From NCBI RefSeq assembly GCF_014204945.1, contig NZ_JACHMN010000001.1:1284791-1348790 (forward strand): DNA of 64,000 bases, read 5' to 3'. The notes under the pieces were generated by a model that made no database searches, was not told the origin of the DNA, and saw only the letters and a list, made by a program, of their open reading frames with translations. This document shows positions 1 to 12,282 of this stretch, piece by piece; the first letter of the stretch is position 1, and every line of letters starts with the position of its first letter. The translations under genes were made by a program, and so were the position numbers. Source of the stretch: Allocatelliglobosispora scoriae (GTDB lineage: Bacteria > Actinomycetota > Actinomycetes > Mycobacteriales > Micromonosporaceae).

Positions 1-2
1 GC

Positions 3-35
3 ACCGCCCTCGCCGAGCAGGCGCTCGGTCTCTGA
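3..35 (+). CDS. Possible 3' end of a gene entering from the left edge
   Basis: A short open frame ends in TGA at 33-35 and encodes the residues TALAEQALGL before the stop. It would be convergent with the gene at 43-582. Only ten codons are visible, so neither the reality of the gene nor its function can be judged. Confidence 0.2.
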   Translation, partial: TALAEQALGL

Positions 36-42
36 CGCGCCG

Positions 43-582
43 TTACAGCGGAGTCACCTGGAGCAGGACGCGGCCGTTGTCCAGACTGGACAGGCCGCCG
101 TTCTGGCACTCGGTCACCGCGTCGACGTTGGCGTAGGTCACGGTGTAGACGAAGGTGTTGCCGGTGAAGGGTCCGCTGGCGAACGTGCCGGCGCTCACCA
201 CCTGTAGCGCGGAGGCGAGCTGGGTCGTCGTGACGGTGGCCGGACCTGCCGAGACCTGGCCGGTGTTCCACGGGATGGAGAACGCCGCGGTGAAGACTCC
301 CAGGATGTTGGCGCAGCTGCGCTGGCTGGTAGAGGTGACGCTGGTGCTGGTGGCCGAGGTGATGGCACCGCTGAGTACAGCCACGCAGGCGCTGTAGTCG
401 GCATCGACCGTCGCCGTCACCAGCTGCAGGGCAGGGGTGATCGGAGGCGAGTACGCCACCTCGGAGGTGCCGACACACGTGATGGAGGAGAGGCTGGCGT
501 AGGCGGCGGTCGGTACCAGCGCCACGCCTCCCGCAAGGAGGGCGGCGGCGGCCAGTGCTGCCGATATTCTTCGTACTCGCAT
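43..582 (-). CDS. Secreted small protein of unknown function
   Basis: 179 aa. The N-terminus is a classic Sec signal peptide: MRVRR, then an Ala/Leu/Val-rich core, then a likely cleavage after TAAYA near residue 29. The mature part is rich in Ser, Thr, Val and Ala, is predicted to be mostly beta strand, and has four Cys residues (CVG, CVA, CAN and CQN contexts) that could form two disulfides outside the cell. The start is supported by a GGAG six bases upstream of the ATG. I do not recognise a family. It lies next to the xylanase cluster on the same strand, but terminator-like hairpins at 661-716 separate them, so a link to xylan breakdown is only positional. Confidence 0.75.
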   Translation of the reverse strand: MRVRRISAALAAAALLAGGVALVPTAAYASLSSITCVGTSEVAYSPPITPALQLVTATVDADYSACVAVLSGAITSATSTSVTSTSQRSCANILGVFTAAFSIPWNTGQVSAGPATVTTTQLASALQVVSAGTFASGPFTGNTFVYTVTYANVDAVTECQNGGLSSLDNGRVLLQVTPL

Positions 583-660
583 GACGACTCCGTCGGCTAG
601 TGATGCGAAAACTGCATTCCCTCCACAGACTGTTTCGCGTCCTCAGGGTCCGCAAGCTGC

Positions 661-716
661 CGTTCCGCCCGACGGAACGTCCCGGCCGGGCATTGCGCAG
701 ACGCATGCCCGGCCGG
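661..716 (-). terminator. Terminator hairpins after the GH30 gene
   Basis: Two adjacent inverted repeats lie just downstream of the GH30 stop. One is CGTTCCG/CGGAACG at 661-679. The other is a perfect 12-bp stem, 682-693 with 705-716. There is no T-tract, as is usual for actinomycete terminators. Confidence 0.6.
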
Positions 717-738
717 CTTCGACGTGCCCGGCGGAACG

Positions 739-2448
739 CTAGAGGGTCAGGACGACCGTGGAGATGCTGCGTGCGGCGACGCTGACGGTGACCTGGCCTC
801 CGTTCACGCTGGTCGGCTGACTTGCCGCGTTGGCGTTCTGCGAGGTGAGGTAGTACTCGGCCCGCGTGACGTTGCGCGGCGCCTGGATCACGGCGTTGTT
901 GACCGCGCCGGCCGACCGGTTGAGGATGACCAGCGTGATCTTCCCGTCGGACTGGTAGGCGGTGACCTCCAGCGGCGAGGCCTTGGAGCTCTTGGTCAGG
1001 GCGATCCGCTGGTAACCGGGGCGGACGTACTTGGCGAACTGCGAGAATGCGTACCCGCGCTTCAGCGGAGCACCCGCGGTGGTGCCGTATGCCGCTTCAC
1101 CGTCGCCGATGAAGGAGTAGTAGCGCTTGCCGTACCACCAGATGTAGGCGCTCCAGTTGGACTCCATCGACTTGTGCACCGTACGCATGATGTCGTCGAG
1201 CGTCTCGTTCCAGGCCGCCAGGTTGGCCGGGTTGCCCCAGATGTTGGAGCCGCTGCCGTCGGCCTCGTGGAAGTTCCATTCGGTCATCCACACCGGCTTG
1301 CCGTACTGGCCGGCGAGGGCGTACGGCGCCAGGCGTCCTGCGGACTCGGTGCCGTAGAGGTGGCCCCCGATGTAGCCGATGTTGTTGCGGGCACACGCGT
1401 CGTTCAGGGTCGGGTTGGTGTAGCTGTAGTTGAGGTTCACCGCCTCGGCGACCATCAGCCTGGTGTTCAGCACCTTCGCGCCCTGGGTGCAGGCGAAGGT
1501 CTGCAGTTCGGTGCCGCTCCAGTCCATCGAGTCGTAGTCCGGGTGCCAGTCCGGTTCGTTCTGCACCGAGGTGACGTCGATCGGTACGCCCTGGTTGCGC
1601 ATGTACTGGACGTAGCTGTTCAGGTGGTTCGCGTAGTCGTCGTAGTAGTCGGTCTTGAGCTTGCCGCCGTTGACCCGGCTGTTGTTCGTCTTCCAGGCCG
1701 CCGGCGCCGTCCACGGCGACGCGAGGATCTTCACCCCGGACCCGTAGGACTTCGCCGTCTTCAGGGCATTCACCTGGGTCGGCCACTCGGTGGAGACCGG
1801 CGAGATGCCGGTCCGCACGATCGACAGCCCGAGCTGGTCTGGTCCCAGCCCGACCAGCGTCTGCGTCTCGGCCGTCGACCACGCGCCGCCCCAGATCGAC
1901 ACCGCGGCCCCGAACCCGTCGATCGTCTGGTACCTGGTGGCGCTGTTCACCGTGATGTCCGCCGGTCCGGTCGAGGGTCCGGTCGAGGGCGAGGTGCTCG
2001 GCGACGTGCTCGTCGACGCGCTCGGGGAGGTCCCGCCGGTGCAGGCCACACCGTTCACCGAGAAGCTGGTCGGGGCCGGGTTGCTGCCGGTCCACGAGCC
2101 GTTGAAGCCGAACGAGACCGTGCCGTTGGTGGCGATGGCGCCGTTGTAGCTGAGGTTCTTGGCGGTGACCGCGGCACCGCTCTGGGCCAGCGTCGCGTTC
2201 CAGACCTGGGTGACGGTCTGACCGGCGCCATAGGACCAGGTCAGAGTCCAGTTCGTCAGCGGGTCGCCGAGATTGGTGATGGTGACGTTGGCACCGAAGC
2301 CGTCCTGCCACTGCGACGACACGGCGTAATTCACCGAGCAGCCCGTGGTGGCGGCACCGGCCGGCAGCGCGACGAGAGCGGTCGCCGACACCAGCGTGAC
2401 GATCCCGCCCACGACCAGACCGGCACGGATAGATCTTGATCTGTTCAT
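739..2448 (-). CDS. Secreted GH30 glucuronoxylanase with N-terminal CBM2
   Basis: 569 aa. Residues 1-32 form a signal peptide ending near AGAA. A CBM2 cellulose/xylan-binding module follows (residues 33-135, starting [12 protein letters not shown]), then a Ser/Thr/Pro linker, then a GH30 domain with its (beta/alpha)8 core and C-terminal beta side domain. The acid/base is the Glu of QNEPDWH and the nucleophile is the Glu of WMTEWNFH. The order and spacing resemble GH30 subfamily 8 glucuronoxylan endo-xylanases (XynC type), which cut xylan next to glucuronosyl side chains; the subfamily is inferred. A longer frame reaches 2526, but the ATG at 2448 has a strong AGGAGGT and begins the signal peptide directly. 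It is the last of four collinear xylanolytic genes. Confidence 0.9.
   Translation of the reverse strand: MNRSRSIRAGLVVGGIVTLVSATALVALPAGAATTGCSVNYAVSSQWQDGFGANVTITNLGDPLTNWTLTWSYGAGQTVTQVWNATLAQSGAAVTAKNLSYNGAIATNGTVSFGFNGSWTGSNPAPTSFSVNGVACTGGTSPSASTSTSPSTSPSTGPSTGPADITVNSATRYQTIDGFGAAVSIWGGAWSTAETQTLVGLGPDQLGLSIVRTGISPVSTEWPTQVNALKTAKSYGSGVKILASPWTAPAAWKTNNSRVNGGKLKTDYYDDYANHLNSYVQYMRNQGVPIDVTSVQNEPDWHPDYDSMDWSGTELQTFACTQGAKVLNTRLMVAEAVNLNYSYTNPTLNDACARNNIGYIGGHLYGTESAGRLAPYALAGQYGKPVWMTEWNFHEADGSGSNIWGNPANLAAWNETLDDIMRTVHKSMESNWSAYIWWYGKRYYSFIGDGEAAYGTTAGAPLKRGYAFSQFAKYVRPGYQRIALTKSSKASPLEVTAYQSDGKITLVILNRSAGAVNNAVIQAPRNVTRAEYYLTSQNANAASQPTSVNGGQVTVSVAARSISTVVLTL
2038..2448 (-). repeat. 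CBM2-plus-signal-peptide segment, copy 1
   Basis: The 5' part of the GH30 gene (signal peptide plus CBM2) is closely similar at DNA and protein level to 3565-3976 of the neighbouring GH62 gene. Long identical stretches occur, for example around the codons for NPAPTSF/NPAPAGF and GAGQTVTQ. This looks like a duplicated secretion-and-binding cassette joined to a different catalytic domain. Confidence 0.7.
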
Positions 2449-2505
2449 ATGTGACCTCCTGTGGTGCAGCCGAAGCTCGGTTCGCGACTGGGTCAGCCGG
2501 ACCTT

Positions 2506-2547
2506 CGGCCTGGCCGCTCCCGCCATCCGGCGGGAGCGGCCAGGCCG
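2506..2547 (-). terminator. Strong hairpin between GH62 and GH30 genes
   Basis: A perfect 19-bp GC-rich stem (2506-2524 with 2529-2547) and a 4-base loop lie 26 bases after the GH62 stop. It has no U-tract. It probably ends or attenuates the upstream transcript, so GH30 may be partly uncoupled from the other three genes. Confidence 0.7.
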
Positions 2548-2572
2548 GAGTGTCCGGTGGTGCGGGGAGGGG

Positions 2573-3976
2573 TCAGCGCTGTCGGGTGAGGAGGCCGGGT
2601 CGGTAGGGCAGCAGGCCGTAGTCGCCGCCGGAGTTGGTGGCGCGGCCTTGGTAGAGGAGTTGGAGGTTGCAGGGGTCGATGGTCATGGTCTGGTCGGCGG
2701 TGGTGCGTAGGAGTTCGCCGTGGCTGATGTCGTTGGTCCAGGTGGCGCCGCTGTTGGCTTTGCCCGCGAAGGGGTTGCTCTCGGTGGCGGCCTGCGGTGT
2801 CCATGACCCGCCCAGGCTGGTCGCGGTGAAGGACCGGAAGTAGCGGCCGTTGGCGCCGATCGCTTCGACGATCATCAGGTACTGGTTCTGGCCGGCGACC
2901 TTGTAGACCTGGGGTGCTTCGAACAGGTTGTTCGTCGAATCGGTCATGATGGTGGTGTAGGTGGTGCCGAAGCTGCCGGGGAAGTTCCCGATGGGCATGC
3001 TGGCGCGGTAGATCTTGCCGTTGTCGCCGGCGAAGAACAGGTACATGGTGGTGCTGTCGCCGATGATGGTCTGGTCGATCGGTCCGGTCCCCGACCCGCT
3101 GATGCTCCCGGTGAACAGGGGTTGCGCCGCGGACCACCCGTTGGGGTTGGTGGGGTCGGACGACGTGCGGTAGGAGAACGCGGTCGGTCCCCACTGGTAG
3201 GTCAGGACCCAGATGCCGCGGGGCGCGAAGTAGAACAGCGACGGCGCGACGGTCGCCGACGACATGCCGTTCTGACTGGCCGACGCCATGTCGGTCCAGG
3301 TGGTGAAGGGGCTGAAGTTCATCGACCCCCAGGCGGACCCGAAATCGTGGGTGGTGGCGTAGACGAGCTGCCGCCCGTTGTAGGGGGCGACGGTGAAGTC
3401 CTTCAACGACACCCACCCCGACTTCGGGGTCGCGAGCGAACCCGTCGACGACCACCGGTACGACGACGGCAACGTGCACCCACCGGGCGGAGACGACGGT
3501 GAGACGGACGGCGACGGCACGGTCGACGGCGACGCGCTCGCCGAGGTCGACGGCGTCACGCCACCCGTACACGTCACGCCGTTCAGCGCGAAGCCGGCCG
3601 GAGCCGGATTGCTGCCGGCCCACGAGCCGTTGAAGCCGAACGACACCGTGCCGTTGGTGGGGACCGAGCCGTTGTAGCTCATGCTCTTCGCCGTCACCGC
3701 CGGACCGCTCTGCGTGAGCGTCGTGTTCCACGCCTGCGTCACGGTCTGCCCGGCGCCGAACGACCACGTCAACGTCCAACTCGTCAGCGGATCGCCCAGG
3801 TTCGTGACCGACACGTTGGCGCCGAACCCGCCCGACCACTGGGACGACACGGCGTAATTCACCGAGCAGCCCGCGGTCGCGGCACCGGCCGGCAACGCCA
3901 CCAAAGCCGTCGCCGACGCCAGTAACGCGATGCCGGTCGACACCACACCGACGGTGATCGATCTAGACCTAGTCAT
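2573..3976 (-). CDS. Secreted GH62 alpha-L-arabinofuranosidase with N-terminal CBM2
   Basis: 467 aa: signal peptide (1-33), CBM2 (34-135), a Ser/Pro linker ending SPPGG, then a GH62 five-bladed propeller of about 310 aa beginning [11 protein letters not shown]62 enzymes remove arabinose side chains from arabinoxylan. The likely catalytic set is visible: the Asp of SLKDF (base), the Asp of GPIDQT (pKa modulator) and the Glu of LFEAPQVYK (acid). The ATG at 3976 is preceded by AGGAGGTG. The CBM2 half is nearly the same as that of the downstream GH30 enzyme, while the catalytic domains are unrelated. It acts outside the cell with the GH10 and GH30 xylanases. Confidence 0.93.
   Translation of the reverse strand: MTRSRSITVGVVSTGIALLASATALVALPAGAATAGCSVNYAVSSQWSGGFGANVSVTNLGDPLTSWTLTWSFGAGQTVTQAWNTTLTQSGPAVTAKSMSYNGSVPTNGTVSFGFNGSWAGSNPAPAGFALNGVTCTGGVTPSTSASASPSTVPSPSVSPSSPPGGCTLPSSYRWSSTGSLATPKSGWVSLKDFTVAPYNGRQLVYATTHDFGSAWGSMNFSPFTTWTDMASASQNGMSSATVAPSLFYFAPRGIWVLTYQWGPTAFSYRTSSDPTNPNGWSAAQPLFTGSISGSGTGPIDQTIIGDSTTMYLFFAGDNGKIYRASMPIGNFPGSFGTTYTTIMTDSTNNLFEAPQVYKVAGQNQYLMIVEAIGANGRYFRSFTATSLGGSWTPQAATESNPFAGKANSGATWTNDISHGELLRTTADQTMTIDPCNLQLLYQGRATNSGGDYGLLPYRPGLLTRQR
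3565..3976 (-). repeat. CBM2-plus-signal-peptide segment, copy 2
   Basis: Partner of the segment at 2038-2448. Both encode MxRSRSI, then [13 protein letters not shown] and a CBM2 with the same length and spacing. The copies lie in tandem in the same orientation about 1.5 kb apart. Confidence 0.7.
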
Positions 3977-4046
3977 GAAGCACCTCCTGATGATGCAGTC
4001 GCCTGCACGAATGAACAGATACGGGAGCAGCGGTCACACAGCGTCG

Positions 4047-7724
<3,678 letters not shown>

Positions 7725-8108
7725 TCAATGTTGACGAGATTGCCAGAATGTTTCCCCGCTATCAAGTGGCATCCGCCGAATCGGCTCATTTAATTGCGTC
7801 GGCCGCACCGTCGGCGAATCGGCGACCCGCATTCCATTCAGGAGATAACAATTCCCGACGAATTCGTCGGACAAGCAATCGGCGAAAGTTCTGTCCGCAG
7901 CGGTGTTATCCACGCCCGCGCTCCGGAGTCGCATCGCCGCGGTCTCGGCCGCGGTGACCCTCAACCCCCGGGGGTACGCGGTGCAGTCCGACCCGGACAG
8001 CGAGGGGTGCCGGCGGAGACGAGGACGGCAACGGGCTCGGTCCACCCCACGTGGAATCGATGCCGATGGCGGCTCTGCCGACGCCGCGTGCCATGATGCG
8101 CCGGCGGG

Positions 8109-9797
8109 CTACCGGGGACGCTTGGCGGCCGAGAAGCCTTCCCTGCGTACGGTGACCCGCTTGCCCTTGATGGTGCTGTTGCGCAGGGCGTCGATGACCT
8201 TGTCGGCCGCCTCGGTGGGGACCTCGACCAGGGAGAAACGGTCGGCGATCTCGATCGCCCCGATGTTGCGCCCGCTGAGCCCCGCCTCGTTGGCGATCGC
8301 GCCGACAAGGTCCTGCGGGCGTACGTTCGCGCGCCGCCCCAGCCCGAAGAACAGCCGGGTGGTGCCGCCGCCGTCGCCGCGGCCCGCGCGCTTCCCGGCG
8401 CGCCGTTCGGGCTCCGACCGCTGCGGCCTGCGGTTGATCTCCTCGGAGTGGTCGGGGATCTCCTGCTCGTCGATCTCGCCGCCACCGGACTCGTGCGCCA
8501 GCTTCACCGCGGCGAGCGCGATGTCGACGATGTCGAACTCGTCGCCCAGCGACTCGATCACGACGCGGAACTGCTCCAGGCGGTCACCGGCGAGCAGGCT
8601 CTCCTGCAGGGCGGCGCGGGTCATCTCGAGCCGGCGCGTCCGGAGGTCGGCGACCGTGGGCAGCTTCTCGATCGCGAATCGCTGCTTGGTGAGCTGCTCG
8701 ATGGCTTTGAGCATGCGGTGCTCGCGCGGCTCGGCCAGGGTGATCGCCACACCTTCGCGGCCGGCCCGCCCGACCCGGCCGATGCGGTGCACATACGCCT
8801 CGGGTGCCGAGGGTACGTTGTAGTTGACCACGTGGGTCAGCAGGTCGATGTCGAGGCCGCGGGCGGCGACGTCGGTGGCGATGAGCAGATCGGCCGTGCC
8901 GCTGCGCAGCCGCCCCATCACCCGGTCGCGCTGCTCCTGGCTCATCCCGCCGTGCAGCGGCTCGGCACGGTAGCCCCGGCCGTTGAGAGTCTCGGTGAGC
9001 TGGTCCACCTCTTCGCGGGTCCGGCAGAAGACGATCGCCGCCGTCGGCGACTCGACGTCCAGGATCCGGCCCAGAGCCGCGGGCTTGTGCGCCCGGGAGA
9101 CCATGTAGGCGCTCTGGCGGACCTTCGGCGCCTCCCCGCGCGGGGTCTCCTGGCGGCCCATCTCGATCCGCACCGGGTCGCGCAGGTAGCGGCGGGCGAT
9201 GGCGCCGATGCGCGCGGGCACGGTGGCGGAGAAGAGCACGGTCTGCCGCTCGTCGCTGATCTCGTCGAAGATCGCCTCGATGTCCTCGGCGAAACCCATG
9301 TCGAGCATCTCGTCGGCCTCGTCCAGCACCACCGTCACGATCTCGCTGAGATCGAGCGTGCCGCGGCTGATGTGGTCGAGGGCCCGCCCCGGCGTGGCGA
9401 CGACGACGTCGACGCCGCGCTGCAGGGCCTGCAGCTGCCGTCCGATCGGCTGGCCGCCGTAGATCGGCAGCACCCGCACACCCAGCTCGCGGCCGTACCG
9501 GTGGAACGCCTGGGAGACCTGCTCCGCCAGCTCCCGGGTCGGAACGAGCACCAGCGCCGCCGGTTTGCTCCCCCGGTCCTCGACGGTGAGCCACTGCAGG
9601 ATGGGCAGCGCGAACGCCGCGGTCTTGCCCGTCCCGGTGGCCGCCTGGCCGAGCAGGTCGCGACCGGCCAGGATCGGCGGTATCGCTTCACGCTGGATCG
9701 GGGTCGGCTCCTCGTATCCGAGATCCGTCAACGCCTTGACCAGTTCGGAGCGCAGCCCCACATCGGTAAAGGACACGGCCTCTTCCGACGGGACCAT
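8109..9797 (-). CDS. deaD: DEAD-box ATP-dependent RNA helicase, DeaD/CsdA type
   Basis: 562 aa. The Q-motif region (TPIQREAIP) is followed by motif I ATGTGKT, PTRELA, TPGR, the DEAD box (VLDEADEM), motif III SAT, and motif VI HRIGRVGRAG, together forming the two RecA-like domains (about 1-375). The C-terminal part has a charged Arg/Glu stretch and then a DbpA-type RNA-binding fold (about 480-550, RANVRPQDLVGAI). Such helicases remodel structured RNA in ribosome assembly and cold adaptation. I prefer the ATG at 9797 because a TAGGAG lies upstream at usable spacing; the frame extends ten codons further to 9827. The gene stands alone on this strand. Confidence 0.95.
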   Translation of the reverse strand: MVPSEEAVSFTDVGLRSELVKALTDLGYEEPTPIQREAIPPILAGRDLLGQAATGTGKTAAFALPILQWLTVEDRGSKPAALVLVPTRELAEQVSQAFHRYGRELGVRVLPIYGGQPIGRQLQALQRGVDVVVATPGRALDHISRGTLDLSEIVTVVLDEADEMLDMGFAEDIEAIFDEISDERQTVLFSATVPARIGAIARRYLRDPVRIEMGRQETPRGEAPKVRQSAYMVSRAHKPAALGRILDVESPTAAIVFCRTREEVDQLTETLNGRGYRAEPLHGGMSQEQRDRVMGRLRSGTADLLIATDVAARGLDIDLLTHVVNYNVPSAPEAYVHRIGRVGRAGREGVAITLAEPREHRMLKAIEQLTKQRFAIEKLPTVADLRTRRLEMTRAALQESLLAGDRLEQFRVVIESLGDEFDIVDIALAAVKLAHESGGGEIDEQEIPDHSEEINRRPQRSEPERRAGKRAGRGDGGGTTRLFFGLGRRANVRPQDLVGAIANEAGLSGRNIGAIEIADRFSLVEVPTEAADKVIDALRNSTIKGKRVTVRREGFSAAKRPR

Positions 9798-9956
9798 TTG
9801 CCACCAACTCCTACCCAGCAGAAACAACAGTTGACCACCCGGACGACGGGCGGCGCCGACCTAGCCTAGGCCAGGCACCCCTGCATCATCGCAGCCGCCC
9901 AGCCGGGTCACGCCCAAACGGGGTAGAGCACGCCTGTCGGCGGTAGGCTGCCGATC

Positions 9957-11384
9957 ATGAGTGCTGGCGGCGGCTACCTGCCCGATCCCCGCCGCTGGCG
10001 AGCGCTCAGCGTCTGCCTCGTGGGCGGATTCATGGCGCTGCTCGACGTCAGCATCGTCAACGTCGCGCTGCCGTCCATCCGGGCCGGACTGCACGCCACC
10101 GAGAGCGACCTGCAGTGGGTGATCTCCGGCTACGCGCTCGTCTTCGGCCTGGTCCTGGTACCCGCCGGGCGCTTCGGCGACATGCACGGGCGCCGCAACG
10201 CCTTCGTCGCCGGCATCACGCTCTTCACCGCCGCCAGCGCCGCCGCCGGGCTGGCCCAGACCGCCACCTGGCTCGTCGTGGCCCGCCTCGTCCAGGGCGC
10301 GGCGGGCGGACTGATCAACCCGCAGATCAGCGGGCTGATCCAGCAGCTGTTCCGGGGTGCCGAACGCGGCCGGGCCTTCGGGATGCTCGGTGCCACCATC
10401 GGCATCTCCACGGCGATCGGCCCGCTCCTGGGCGGCCTGCTGATCCAGGCGTTCGGGGTGGCCGAGGGCTGGCGCTGGGTCTTCTACGTCAACGTGCCGA
10501 TCGGCGTCCTCGCGATCGTGCTCGCGTTCCGCTTCATCCCCAGCCACGCCGACACCGCCGCCCGGCGACAGACCTTCGACCCCGTCGGGGTGCTCCTGCT
10601 CGCCGTCGGCGTGGTGCTGGTGCTCCTGCCCCTCATCCAGGAACGGCAGTGGGCCGGACGCGGGAAATGGCTGCTCCTCGTGGCCGGGGTGGGCGTACTC
10701 ATCGGATTCGTCTTCTGGGAGCGGCGCTACGGGCGCACCCGCGACCCGGTCGTGGACCTGGGGTTGTTCCGGCGGCGGTCCTACGCGCTCGGCGCGATGC
10801 TGGGCCTGCTCTACTTCGCCGGCTTCACCGCGGTCTTCTTCGTCTTCACCCTCTACCTCCAGGAAGGGCTGGGCTATTCGGCGCTCGCCGCGGGCCTCGC
10901 GACGGTGCCGTTCGCCCTCGGCTCGGCCGCTGCGGCGTCCCTCGGCGGCCGGGTCGTCACCCGCGTCGGCCGCAAGCTGATCGCGATCGGCCTGGGCCTG
11001 GTCATCGTCGGCCTCGCCGGGATGGAGCTGGCGGTGGAGCTCGTGCCGGGCCGCCACGACGGCTGGGCCACCGCGGTGCCGCTGCTCATCGCCGGTGTCG
11101 GCAGCGGCCTGGTGATCGCACCGAACCAGACCCTGACGCTGGCCGAGGTGCCGGTGGCCGGTGCCGGCAGCGCGGGCGGGGTGCTGCAGACCGGTCAGCG
11201 CATCGGCTCGGCGGTCGGCATCGCGGCGGTCGGCGCCGTCTTCTTCGCCGCGATCATGGAGTCGGGCGACTTCGCACGAGCGTTCCGGCACGGACTGCTC
11301 GTCACGATCGGTTTCGTCGTGCTCGCCCTCGCTGTCGCCGTCGTCGACGTGGCGGCCGGCCGCCGCACCGAGCGGTCTCGGTAA
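9957..11384 (+). CDS. DHA2-family (EmrB/QacA-like) MFS multidrug transporter
   Basis: 475 aa integral membrane protein with about 14 hydrophobic helices, the number expected for DHA2 drug:H+ antiporters. The first helix carries the family pattern LLDVSIVNVALPSI. Motif A is GRFGDMHGRR, and motif C-like glycines occur in the fifth helix (LGATIGISTAIGPLLGGLL). It probably exports a hydrophobic compound. It is convergent with the SRPBCC gene, ten bases away, and no adjacent TetR/MarR regulator is visible, so the substrate is unknown. Confidence 0.9.
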   Translation: MSAGGGYLPDPRRWRALSVCLVGGFMALLDVSIVNVALPSIRAGLHATESDLQWVISGYALVFGLVLVPAGRFGDMHGRRNAFVAGITLFTAASAAAGLAQTATWLVVARLVQGAAGGLINPQISGLIQQLFRGAERGRAFGMLGATIGISTAIGPLLGGLLIQAFGVAEGWRWVFYVNVPIGVLAIVLAFRFIPSHADTAARRQTFDPVGVLLLAVGVVLVLLPLIQERQWAGRGKWLLLVAGVGVLIGFVFWERRYGRTRDPVVDLGLFRRRSYALGAMLGLLYFAGFTAVFFVFTLYLQEGLGYSALAAGLATVPFALGSAAAASLGGRVVTRVGRKLIAIGLGLVIVGLAGMELAVELVPGRHDGWATAVPLLIAGVGSGLVIAPNQTLTLAEVPVAGAGSAGGVLQTGQRIGSAVGIAAVGAVFFAAIMESGDFARAFRHGLLVTIGFVVLALAVAVVDVAAGRRTERSR

Positions 11385-11393
11385 CGACGGTCG

Positions 11394-11870
11394 TCATCGC
11401 GCGCCCTGGCTCTCGGCGATCCGGGCGAGCTGCTCGGTGACCGAGCCCCATCCCTCCTCGAAGCCGAGCTTCTCGTGGTGGGCGCGAGCGCCGGGATCAC
11501 CGTGGCGGACGACGACCCGGTAGTCCGTGCCGTCCGGGTGGTCGGCCATGGTGATCTCGGCGGTCATCGGGACCGGGGCCGGGTTCGCGGGCCGCCATGC
11601 GCTGTCGATCGCGTTCGTGAAGACGATCCGCTCCAGCTCGTCGACGACGAGGAAGCACGCGTCGAGGTGCGGGACGAACTCCGTGCCGTCGTCGCTCAGC
11701 CGGGTCACGAGCGCACCGCCGGGGCGCACCTCCAAGCGGTCGACCCGGCATAGGGTCGGAGCCGGGAGCCACCACTTCTCGAAGCGGGCCGGGTCGGTCC
11801 ACGCGCTCCACACCGCGGCGCGGGGCGCACGGATCAGCCGCTGCAGGGTCAGGTCGAGTTCGGGATTCAC
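11394..11870 (-). CDS. SRPBCC/AHSA1-like protein
   Basis: 158 aa. RLIRAPRAAVWSAWTDPARFEKWW is the signature start of the activator-of-Hsp90 ATPase-like (AHSA1/SRPBCC) fold, a hydrophobic-ligand pocket. The C-terminus ends in an amphipathic helix (EEGWGSVTEQLARI) typical of the fold. Its start overlaps the stop of the ArsR-type gene by four bases, so the two are translationally coupled. ArsR-SRPBCC pairs are common in actinobacteria; the ligand is usually unknown, as it is here. Confidence 0.9.
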   Translation of the reverse strand: MNPELDLTLQRLIRAPRAAVWSAWTDPARFEKWWLPAPTLCRVDRLEVRPGGALVTRLSDDGTEFVPHLDACFLVVDELERIVFTNAIDSAWRPANPAPVPMTAEITMADHPDGTDYRVVVRHGDPGARAHHEKLGFEEGWGSVTEQLARIAESQGAR

Positions 11871-12205
11871 GGTTGGTGCTCCTTAGGGTCGGCGAGAAGG
11901 TGTTCGAGGCGGTCGGTGCGCGCCTCCCAGATCCGGCGCTGCTCCGCGAGCCAGCCGTCGACCACGGCGAGACGCTCGCGGTCGAGCACGCAGGTCCGCA
12001 CCCGACCGGACTTGGCCGTGTGGATCAGCCCGCTGGATTCGAGTGTCCGCAGGTGCTTCATGAACGACGGAAGCGTCATCGGGAACTCGCGGGCGAGGTC
12101 GCCCACGCTCGTCGGACCGCGCCCCAGCAGCCGGATGACGCCCCGCCGGGTCGGGTCGGCCAGAGCCACGAACACATCGTCGAGCTGTGCAGAATACTGT
12201 GCCAC
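11867..12205 (-). CDS. ArsR-family transcriptional regulator
   Basis: 112 aa winged-helix protein. FVALADPTRRGVIRLLGRG is the typical ArsR opening, and the recognition region is near SVGDLAREFPMTLPSFMKHLRTLESSGLI. No Cys metal-binding motif (CxC) is present, so it is not a standard metal sensor. It starts with GTG and ends overlapping the SRPBCC gene (ATGA). The inverted repeat at 12209-12237 lies only four bases upstream of the start, which suggests autorepression and possibly control of the divergent membrane gene. Confidence 0.92.
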   Translation of the reverse strand: MAQYSAQLDDVFVALADPTRRGVIRLLGRGPTSVGDLAREFPMTLPSFMKHLRTLESSGLIHTAKSGRVRTCVLDRERLAVVDGWLAEQRRIWEARTDRLEHLLADPKEHQP

Positions 12206-12208
12206 ACG

Positions 12209-12237
12209 GCTAAGTATTGTCCGCCGCGATACTTAGC
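12209..12237. promoter_or_regulatory. Probable ArsR-family operator
   Basis: A perfect inverted repeat, GCTAAGTAT / ATACTTAGC (9-bp arms, 11-bp spacer), sits between the divergent ArsR gene and the membrane gene at 12283. A third AAAGTAT half-site lies at 12246-12252. The position over the ArsR start region fits autoregulation. Confidence 0.7.
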
Positions 12238-12282
12238 GCAAGGGCAAAGTATCGGTGGCGCGGACCGTCTATACCTGACTGC

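Noticed and set aside
724..2439. Long open frame opposite the GH30 gene
   Set aside because: High-GC antisense shadow: no signal, fold or ribosome site, while the minus strand encodes a complete GH30 enzyme.
7725..8096. Small open frames in the gap before the xylanolytic genes
   Set aside because: No ribosome sites, Arg/Pro-rich low-complexity products, and mutually overlapping frames on both strands.
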